Positions 58,191 to 64,000 of a stretch of DNA of 64,000 bases are shown here, in pieces; within the stretch, counting starts at the first letter, position 1; each line of letters begins with the position of its first letter. Under the pieces are notes generated by a model. It saw nothing but the letters and a program-made list of their open reading frames with translations, was not told where the DNA came from and did not search any database. Source of the stretch: Caldora sp965222765 (lineage in GTDB: Bacteria; Cyanobacteriota; Cyanobacteriia; Cyanobacteriales; Coleofasciculaceae). The position numbers were made by a program, and so were the translations under genes. The stretch spans positions 124,001 to 188,000 of the forward strand of contig CBDCVG010000043.1 of assembly GCA_965222765.1 (NCBI GenBank). The letters are read 5' to 3'.

Positions 58191-60734
58191 ATGCAAGCAG
58201 ATGGCTTACCTATTAGTCCACAAGTTATGGACTCCACAGATGCTATCAAGTCTGCTATTACCAACAACTTTCCCATCGTTGCTCCTGATATACCTCTTAT
58301 TGATGCTCTGAAACTTATGAGTCAGGAGGGGACAGCTCTTAATAATGGTAGAGCTCGACCCTTAAAAGTGCCTAGCAATCCCACGATCCCCTCATCTTTA
58401 GCAGGATGTAGTTGTGTCTTGGTAGCACAAGATAAACAACTTTTGGGGATAATTACTGCAGCAGATGTGGTGCAATTGGTAGCTACAGGAAAGGAGTTAG
58501 AGAAATTTGCGATCGCTGAAGTGATGCAGCCATTGGTTATCACTTTGAAGCAATCAGATTTACCAGCTCCTAGAGCAATCACGTCTTTATTTTATCAGCA
58601 CCAAATCTCCCATATACCAGTTTTGAGTGATCACGGAGAAGTGGTAGAGATTATTACTCCGGAAAATCTTCTGTACCAAACGGCGGAACACCAGCAAGCG
58701 GAAGAAGCTCTCTCAAAAATCAACCAACAGTTAGAAAACAGAGTAGAAGAGCGAACAGCAGTTCTTTCTTCCACTGTTGAGCAATTCCAACAAGAGATAC
58801 ACCAACGCCAACAGATAGAAAAGGAACTCCGCAAGAGTCAGATACTCTATCAAGGTATTGTTGAAGATCAAACGGGATTGATCTGCCGTTTTTTACCCAA
58901 TGGCACGATTACCTTTGTTAATCAAGCCTACTGCGATTATTTCCATAAGCAGCCAAAGGAAGTGATTGGCTACCAGTCTTTACATCTAATGCCAATAGAA
59001 AACTCACCTCTGTTGGCAGATATAATTGCTGCTGTAAGTCCTGAAAACCCAGTCTTTAGGGCACAATATCAGGTTACTTTACCTACGGGTAAGATGGGTT
59101 GGCATCGGTGGACTATTCGTGCCTTCTACAATAGCGAAGTGGAAAGCGCTAATGTTCTTGAACCAACTTGCTTGTTTAAATTACAGGCAGTAGGTTGGGA
59201 TATAACCGAATCAAAGCAAGTCGAGCAGGTACTCCGCGTCAGTGAGGAACGTTATCGGTTGTTGGCAGAAAACTCCACTGATCTGATTTCTCGTCGTGAT
59301 TTGACAGGGGTTTATCTCTACGCCTCACCAGCCTGTCGTACTCTACTAGGTTATGAACCGGAAGAATTAGTGGGATTATCTAGTAACGACTTGATTCATC
59401 CCCAGGATTTGGAACATGCTCAGCAATGCCGAACCAATATTCTTCAAACACAAGATAATTGTACTAGTTCCTACCGCATCAGGAAAAAAGACGGCAGTTA
59501 TATCTGGTTTGAAACTACTAGTAAAACAGTAATTGATCGAGATACTGGTGCACCCAAAGAATTTGTCTCAGTCTCCCGAGACATCACTGAACGCTACCTC
59601 TCACAAGAGCGTATGCGTTTGTTTGAGTCAGCAGTTACCAATGCTAACGACGTGATTCTGATCACTGACGCAGATACTATTAATGGTTCTGGACCGAGGA
59701 TTGTGTATGTTAACAAAGCCTTTACTCAGATAACTGGTTACTTAGCAGAAGAAGTGATTGGGAGGACACCGCGCATCCTCCAAGGTCCCAAAACAGACCG
59801 CAGCCAATTAAATAAAATTCGGGCTGCTATCCTTAAGAAGGAACCAGTTCAGGCAGAGTTAATCAACTACTCTAAAGACGGTTCTGATTACTGGATAGAA
59901 CTAAATATCGTTCCCATTGCTGATGAGCGGGGGCAGTTTACTCATTTTGTTGCCATACAACGGGATATTACCAAACGTAAACAAGCCGAAGCGGAAATGC
60001 TCAAAGCACTAGCAAAGGAGCGAGAACTAAACGAGCTGAAGTCTCGCTTCATTGCTATCACTTCCCATGAATTCCGTACTCCTCTTGCCACTATCCTTTC
60101 TTCTGCCGACCTATTAGAGAAATTTCCCTGTACAAAAGCAGAAAAGCAGGGGCTGTTTAATCAAATTCAAACCTCTGTCAAGCATATGACTCGGCTTCTA
60201 GAAGATGTGCTGTTTGTAACCCGTTCGGAAGCAGGAAAACTAGAGTTTAAGCCTACCCAGCTTGATCTGACGCAATTTTGTAGTGCTCTAGTCAAGGAAG
60301 TAGAAATTGGTTTAGGCAAATACCACCGACTATATTTTACGAGTTGTGGTATTTGCAGCGGCTTCATGGATGAAAAACTACTCCGTAGCATTCTCACTAA
60401 TTTGCTTACCAATGCTATTAAGTATTCTCTCCAAGGTAGTAGAGTCAAAGTGAGGCTCGCTTGTGAGGATGGGAAAGCGATCTTTCAGGTTGAAGATGAG
60501 GGCATCGGTATTCCTGTTGCAGATCAACAACATCTATTTGAAAGCTTTCATCGAGCCAGCAACGTTGGCAGTATTTCGGGCACTGGGCTAGGATTGACCA
60601 TTGTCAAGAAATGTGTGAAGTCCCACGGGGGAAAAGTTGCTGTGGAAAGTCAGGTGGACAGGGGCACTACTTTTACTGTCACACTACCAATGAATTATGA
60701 ACCATCAAAACAAGAAAACTATTCTGGTGATTGA
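58191..60734 (+). CDS. CBS-PAS hybrid-input sensor histidine kinase
   Basis: 847 residues from the ATG at 58191 (GGAGA 9 bp upstream). Order: paired CBS domains (about 10-165; SNPTIPSSLAGCSCVLVAQD, ISHIPVLSDHGEVVEIITPE), coiled coil (170-215), three PAS/PAC domains (about 215-340, 350-465, 470-595), then HisKA with the phospho-acceptor in AITSHEFRTPLATILSSADL and HATPase_c (N box LTNLLTNAIKYS, G boxes DEGIGIP and GTGLGLTIV). CBS domains usually bind adenine nucleotides, so energy state is a plausible input. No membrane helix. Its stop overlaps the start of the receiver-GGDEF gene by 38 bp. Confidence 0.9.
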   Translation: MQADGLPISPQVMDSTDAIKSAITNNFPIVAPDIPLIDALKLMSQEGTALNNGRARPLKVPSNPTIPSSLAGCSCVLVAQDKQLLGIITAADVVQLVATGKELEKFAIAEVMQPLVITLKQSDLPAPRAITSLFYQHQISHIPVLSDHGEVVEIITPENLLYQTAEHQQAEEALSKINQQLENRVEERTAVLSSTVEQFQQEIHQRQQIEKELRKSQILYQGIVEDQTGLICRFLPNGTITFVNQAYCDYFHKQPKEVIGYQSLHLMPIENSPLLADIIAAVSPENPVFRAQYQVTLPTGKMGWHRWTIRAFYNSEVESANVLEPTCLFKLQAVGWDITESKQVEQVLRVSEERYRLLAENSTDLISRRDLTGVYLYASPACRTLLGYEPEELVGLSSNDLIHPQDLEHAQQCRTNILQTQDNCTSSYRIRKKDGSYIWFETTSKTVIDRDTGAPKEFVSVSRDITERYLSQERMRLFESAVTNANDVILITDADTINGSGPRIVYVNKAFTQITGYLAEEVIGRTPRILQGPKTDRSQLNKIRAAILKKEPVQAELINYSKDGSDYWIELNIVPIADERGQFTHFVAIQRDITKRKQAEAEMLKALAKERELNELKSRFIAITSHEFRTPLATILSSADLLEKFPCTKAEKQGLFNQIQTSVKHMTRLLEDVLFVTRSEAGKLEFKPTQLDLTQFCSALVKEVEIGLGKYHRLYFTSCGICSGFMDEKLLRSILTNLLTNAIKYSLQGSRVKVRLACEDGKAIFQVEDEGIGIPVADQQHLFESFHRASNVGSISGTGLGLTIVKKCVKSHGGKVAVESQVDRGTTFTVTLPMNYEPSKQENYSGD

Positions 60735-61713
60735 AGACCAGCAAGCAATTCGAGCTAATCTTCTGAAGATCTTAAAACATGTTGGATTTCAAACAATCGG
60801 CGCAGAAAATGGCTTAGAGGGTATGGAATTGGCAAAGAACCATTTACCTGATCTCATTATTTGTGACATTATGATGCCAGATATAGATGGTCATGATGTA
60901 CTCAAAGAGCTGCTTCAAGACCCAGGAACTGCTAGGATACCTTTTATTTTCCTCACCGCCAAAGCCAATAGGTCAGATATTCGGGAAGGAATGAATCTTG
61001 GCGCAGATGACTATCTCACTAAACCATTTACTAGCGACGAATTAATCGATACGGTCTTTGCTCGACTAGCAAAACAGGAGGCTATCACTCAACCCTATCT
61101 AGAGGATATGAAGCGAGCAACAGATGTTCTGGACGAAGTAGCGGGTAACATCAAGCAAGCGGTAGATCAGGTGAGTAAGTTATCCTACCGGGACTCACTG
61201 ACTAATCTTCCCAATAGGAAAGCACTGCTTCATTGGTTACCAGAAACTCTCTCTGAGGCACAAGAAAAACAGCAGCAGGTTGCAGTTTTGTTTTTAAATT
61301 TAGATAATTTTCGCAGTATTAATACCAATTTTGGACAAGGGACGGGAGATTTATTACTCAAGGCAGTGGTAGAACGGCTGCAAAATGTAGTCCCGGAAGA
61401 AAATGCTATTACCCACATCGGTGGGGATGAATTTTGCCTAATTCAGATGGGGGTACTTCAGAAACAAAATGCTGCTAAATTAGCTAGAAACCTCCTCAAC
61501 TCGATCACTCAACCCTACTCTCTCAATGGTAAGCAAGTATCTGTTAAGACTAGCATCGGTATTGCTCTCTATCCTGATGATGGTCAAAATCCAGATCAGC
61601 TGCTAGCAACTGCTGATCAAGCAAGACGCTCGTGTCGGATGCGGGGAGGCGGCAACTATCAGTTCTACAGCTCAATGGCCGATAGGGTCAATGACCCCTC
61701 ATTGCTCCGTTGA
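60697..61713 (+). CDS. Response regulator with GGDEF (diguanylate cyclase) output
   Basis: 338 residues. Receiver domain (1-125; VIEDQQAIR, Asp in LIICDIMMPDIDGH, Lys in YLTKPFTSDEL) and GGDEF domain (165-325; RDSLTNLPNRKALL, intact active site HIGGDEFCLIQ). No RxxD inhibitory site is visible five residues before GGDEF. It should make cyclic-di-GMP when phosphorylated by the kinase, whose gene overlaps it by 38 bp; translational coupling is likely. Confidence 0.9.
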   Translation: MNHQNKKTILVIEDQQAIRANLLKILKHVGFQTIGAENGLEGMELAKNHLPDLIICDIMMPDIDGHDVLKELLQDPGTARIPFIFLTAKANRSDIREGMNLGADDYLTKPFTSDELIDTVFARLAKQEAITQPYLEDMKRATDVLDEVAGNIKQAVDQVSKLSYRDSLTNLPNRKALLHWLPETLSEAQEKQQQVAVLFLNLDNFRSINTNFGQGTGDLLLKAVVERLQNVVPEENAITHIGGDEFCLIQMGVLQKQNAAKLARNLLNSITQPYSLNGKQVSVKTSIGIALYPDDGQNPDQLLATADQARRSCRMRGGGNYQFYSSMADRVNDPSLLR

Positions 61714-61717
61714 AGGG

Positions 61718-61811
61718 AAGAAACACTCCAGGGCGAGTGAGGGTGTAGGGTGTGGGGTGTGGAGTATCGATTGTGGAACTGGCATCTTGCCAGTTCCACA
61801 ATTGTTTCTTG
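61718..61811 (+). repeat. Dispersed repeat with CTGGCATCTTGCCAG hairpin, copy 2
   Basis: It starts GAAGAAACACTCC 5 bp past the GGDEF stop and contains a 29-base palindrome-like core, TGTGGAACTGGC ... GCCAGTTCCACA. About 80 bp are shared with 26181-26264. It lies between two convergent genes and may serve as a bidirectional 3' hairpin. Confidence 0.65.
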
Positions 61812-61815
61812 AAAG

Positions 61816-63489
61816 TCAGATTCTTGCAAAACTATAGATCTTTTGGGTGGTTAAGTTATCGCAAATAGAGGAAGGTTGCATCTTTAAGGGGAAAGTTTGT
61901 CGGTCTAGCTGAACCTGTAAGTTGGCTAGAGGGTCACTGCCAGAAGATACTATAAATTCTAGGCATCCTACTTGAGACCATTGACTTAAAGTATCCAGAA
62001 TTTTAGCAATCGCTTGTACATAGGGATGAGTGTTGGACTTATACCAATCTGGTGTCGCTAGATCTGCTTGATCAAAGCCCACATGAATAGTTAAAGAAGG
62101 TTTGCTAAAAAGTGCGATCGCTAAAGGTCGTGCTTCCTCCTGTAATAATAAGTTCTGGCTATGAAACAAATGTCTTAGCTTGTCCAAGCGTTGATAACGC
62201 TCAGTGATTTCCTCAGGGGCATCTTGCCAATGAATTGCCAAGGTGATCAAATAAGTCTGCAACAGCATATGACCTAGTTTTTGAGCCTTGGTTGCTAGAT
62301 AAGTGGAATTGTAGTCGTTGGCTTCAATCAGCAAAGGAACCCGATCAACCACTTCCAAACCGTAACCTTTCAAACCAGCAATTTTACGGGGATTGTTGGT
62401 AATCAAACGGATTTTTTTGACCCCTAAGTCATTGAGCATTTGTGCTCCCATACCATAATCTCGCAAGTCGGCAGGAAATCCTAGGCGTTCATTAGCTTCT
62501 ACTGTATCTAGTCCCATATCCTGCAATGAATAAGCTTTCAACTTATTCACCAGACCAATCCCACGTCCTTCTTGTCGCAAATAAACTACCACTCCCTGAC
62601 CAGCATTTTCAATCATTTTCAGTGCTGCTTGGAGCTGCATTTGACAGTCGCAACGCAGGGAACCCAAGGCATCTCCTGTTAAGCACTCTGAATGCATCCT
62701 TACCATTACGGGGTTATCGGAGAACTGTTCTGGATCTCCTTTGATAATTGCAACATGTTCTGAGTTATCCAGGGTATTGCGGTAGCCGTAAATCTTAAAA
62801 GTCCCAAACTGGCTGGGCAATTTAGCGATGCTTTCTCGGTACACAAAGCGGTCGTACTGGAGACGATAACTAATTAAATTGGCAATGCTGATTATTTTCA
62901 AGTTGTATTCTTCAGCATACTTGATCAATTCTGGCAAACGTGCCATTGAACCATCAGGATTTTGGATCTCACAGATAACACCCCCCAGATATAAACCTGC
63001 AAGTCGGGCAAGATCAATAGCTGCCTCAGTATGGCCTGCCCGTTTCAAGACCCCTCCTTCCTTGGCACGAATCGGAAAAATGTGACCAGGACGTCGTAAA
63101 TCTTCTGGTTGAGTTTCTGGGTTGATGGCAACTTGAATTGTCTTGGCTCTGTCTTCAGCAGAGATGCCAGTAGTGACTCCCAAATCTGTTGCTGCATCAA
63201 TACTAATGGTAAAGGCTGTCTGGTTAGTATCAGTATTTTGACTAACCATTAGAGGCACATCCAAGGCGTCTAAGCGATCGCCTGTTAGAGACAAACAAAT
63301 AAGACCCCGTGCTTTTACTGCCATAAAATTAACCATGTTGGGGGTAGCAAATTGGGCAGCACAGATTAAGTCCCCTTCATTCTCTCGGTTTTCGTCATCA
63401 ACCACCACTACAGCACGACCAGCCTTGAAATCTGCCAACGCTGCATCAATTGAGTCAAATTCAAACGAATCAGTTCCAGACAATTTCAC
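61816..63489 (-). CDS. ribBA: Bifunctional RibBA (DHBP synthase / GTP cyclohydrolase II)
   Basis: Supplies both precursors of riboflavin: 3,4-dihydroxy-2-butanone-4-phosphate from ribulose-5-P and the pyrimidine from GTP. 557 residues. The RibB domain (about 10-208) has VDDENRENEGDLI, RPGHIFPI and RAGHTEAAIDLA. The RibA domain (about 212-400) has the zinc site CLTGDALGSLRCDCQ, RQEGRGIGLVNKL and TNNPRKIAGL. A cyanobacterial C-terminal extension of about 150 residues follows, role unknown. No FMN riboswitch is seen in the 284 bp before the start. Confidence 0.95.
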   Translation of the reverse strand: MKLSGTDSFEFDSIDAALADFKAGRAVVVVDDENRENEGDLICAAQFATPNMVNFMAVKARGLICLSLTGDRLDALDVPLMVSQNTDTNQTAFTISIDAATDLGVTTGISAEDRAKTIQVAINPETQPEDLRRPGHIFPIRAKEGGVLKRAGHTEAAIDLARLAGLYLGGVICEIQNPDGSMARLPELIKYAEEYNLKIISIANLISYRLQYDRFVYRESIAKLPSQFGTFKIYGYRNTLDNSEHVAIIKGDPEQFSDNPVMVRMHSECLTGDALGSLRCDCQMQLQAALKMIENAGQGVVVYLRQEGRGIGLVNKLKAYSLQDMGLDTVEANERLGFPADLRDYGMGAQMLNDLGVKKIRLITNNPRKIAGLKGYGLEVVDRVPLLIEANDYNSTYLATKAQKLGHMLLQTYLITLAIHWQDAPEEITERYQRLDKLRHLFHSQNLLLQEEARPLAIALFSKPSLTIHVGFDQADLATPDWYKSNTHPYVQAIAKILDTLSQWSQVGCLEFIVSSGSDPLANLQVQLDRQTFPLKMQPSSICDNLTTQKIYSFARI

Positions 63490-63773
63490 TTTAAAAGTGT
63501 GAGCTAGATGCCCCTAACGTGTGTTATTACTTGATTGTATCCCGTTTATTAGAGCACAGGAGTATCAATTCGTTCTTTAATTTACCCATCTGCCTCCTCG
63601 TCTTCCTCTCCCAGAAAGCACAAATTTCTTCTGTGAAAAAATCCCTAGGGGACGTTTTTAATAAATTTTTAATTAAATTCCCAGATAGCTGTATCACCAA
63701 AAAGCAGTTTTGATACTAAAATGCAGCAAATGTTAAACATTTACGGTTTGAGCTCTCTTAGGAAAGAAATATT
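63490..63773. other. Divergent promoter region between ribBA and argC
   Basis: 284 bp with no gene and no repeat family member that I recognise. AT-rich stretch near 63655-63680; a GGAAAGA precedes the argC start by 6 bp and could serve as a weak ribosome-binding site. Confidence 0.45.
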
Positions 63774-64000
63774 ATGGGGGATTTAGGACGCCTATCCGTA
63801 GGCATTATTGGGGCTTCAGGTTATGGCGGCGTGCAACTTGTACGGCTGTTGATGGAGCACCCTGGAGTCGAAGTGGTTTATTTGGGGGGAAATAGCAGTG
63901 CTGGTAAAAAGTTTTCCGATCTATATCCTCATTTAGGTAATCTGGTTGATCTAACAATTGAGCCGATTGATTTAGATGCTATAGCAAGTCGCTGTCAAGC
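63774..64000 (+). CDS. argC: N-acetyl-gamma-glutamyl-phosphate reductase (ArgC), partial
   Basis: The ATG at 63774 opens a frame that runs off the window after 75 codons. VGIIGASGYGGVQLVRLL is the NADP-binding start of ArgC, followed by HPGVEVVYLGGNSSAGK and the SDLYPHL signature. It catalyses the third step of arginine synthesis. The active-site Cys lies beyond the edge. RibBA and ArgC as divergent neighbours is an arrangement known from other cyanobacteria. Confidence 0.9.
   Translation, partial: MGDLGRLSVGIIGASGYGGVQLVRLLMEHPGVEVVYLGGNSSAGKKFSDLYPHLGNLVDLTIEPIDLDAIASRCQ

Noticed and set aside
63490..63773. FMN riboswitch in front of ribBA
   Set aside because: The leader lacks the conserved RFN-element segments; cyanobacterial ribBA genes normally have none.
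1..64000. tRNA, rRNA, tmRNA or Yfr1-type RNA genes
   Set aside because: I looked in all gaps for CCA-proximal stems, T-loop (GGTTCRANYCC) and the Yfr1 motif and found no credible candidate; a covariance-model scan would be decisive.

Overview
The window is a 64 kb chromosomal segment of a cyanobacterium, most likely a filamentous, repeat-rich one of the Oscillatoriales/Coleofasciculaceae kind (Moorena, Microcoleus and relatives). The evidence is frequent GCGATCGC (HIP1) octamers, cyanobacterial marker genes (photosystem II S4-domain protein, CrtO-type ketolase, acyl-ACP synthetase Aas, DUF3110 and TIGR02450 proteins, an RpaB-like regulator, RibBA next to ArgC), many STAND/TPR and Uma2 genes, and intergenic regions full of short dispersed repeats. 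The genus is a guess. I saw no rRNA, tRNA, CRISPR array or prophage.

Layout. 0-12.6 kb is mostly metabolic: glcD (cut by the left edge), mtnA, an S4-domain RNA-binding protein, a broken MazE-like antitoxin, two Uma2 genes, serA-prmA, a homocysteine-biosynthesis (DUF39/HcyBio) protein and a TPR membrane protein. 12.6-22 kb holds an NB-ARC STAND ATPase, a small membrane protein, pepA, hyuB and a phosphoketolase/transketolase-like enzyme. 22.1-24.3 kb is a partner-switching set (anti-sigma kinase, response-regulator/PP2C phosphatase, STAS antagonist). 24.4-30.3 kb is a mobile and repeat-rich patch with tnpB, three complete copies of a small non-autonomous IS200/IS605-like element, an RTX protein, crtO and a small tandem-repeat protein of unknown role. 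30.3-38.2 kb carries a lysozyme/C39-peptidase fusion, an MBOAT acyltransferase, a Uma2, an aminotransferase, a YlqD-family protein and aas.

38.4-43.7 kb is an accessory, probable biological-conflict region. It has an antitoxin relic, a membrane-anchored DUF4041/GIY-YIG protein, and a minus-strand run of Uma2, a serine protease and a formylglycine-generating-enzyme-like protein. The last two share a small helical N-terminal adaptor that looks like an effector-associated (death-like) domain. 44-49.3 kb has a site-2-protease homologue with a C-terminal frameshift, murQ, DUF3110, TIGR02450 and a secreted protease-TPR protein. 50-55.4 kb is the most unusual locus: a single-domain protoglobin, two Roadblock/LC7 proteins (121 of 123 residues identical), two small GTPases and a membrane-tethered STAND ATPase, all on the minus strand. 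It looks like a gas/redox-sensing GTPase switch feeding a STAND output. 56.8-61.7 kb holds an RpaB-like regulator and a CBS-PAS histidine kinase overlapping a receiver-GGDEF protein; ribBA and the start of argC close the window.

Repeats. At least three families are resolved by comparing copies inside the window. (1) A ~110 bp MITE ending in CTAG with a core of AATTAAG heptamers: three full copies, one interrupted, one truncated and two solo ends. (2) A 153-168 bp IS200/IS605-like non-autonomous element inserted after TCAC and ending in TTAA: three full copies and one solo left end. One copy sits inside a MITE, which gives the insertion boundaries to the base. (3) A family with AGGGCTTGCTG termini, which supplies the stop codon of mtnA and follows directly on the tandem-repeat gene. 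Repeats also enter genes: a stop codon at 5301 comes from a MITE and an in-frame heptamer tract lies inside hyuB.
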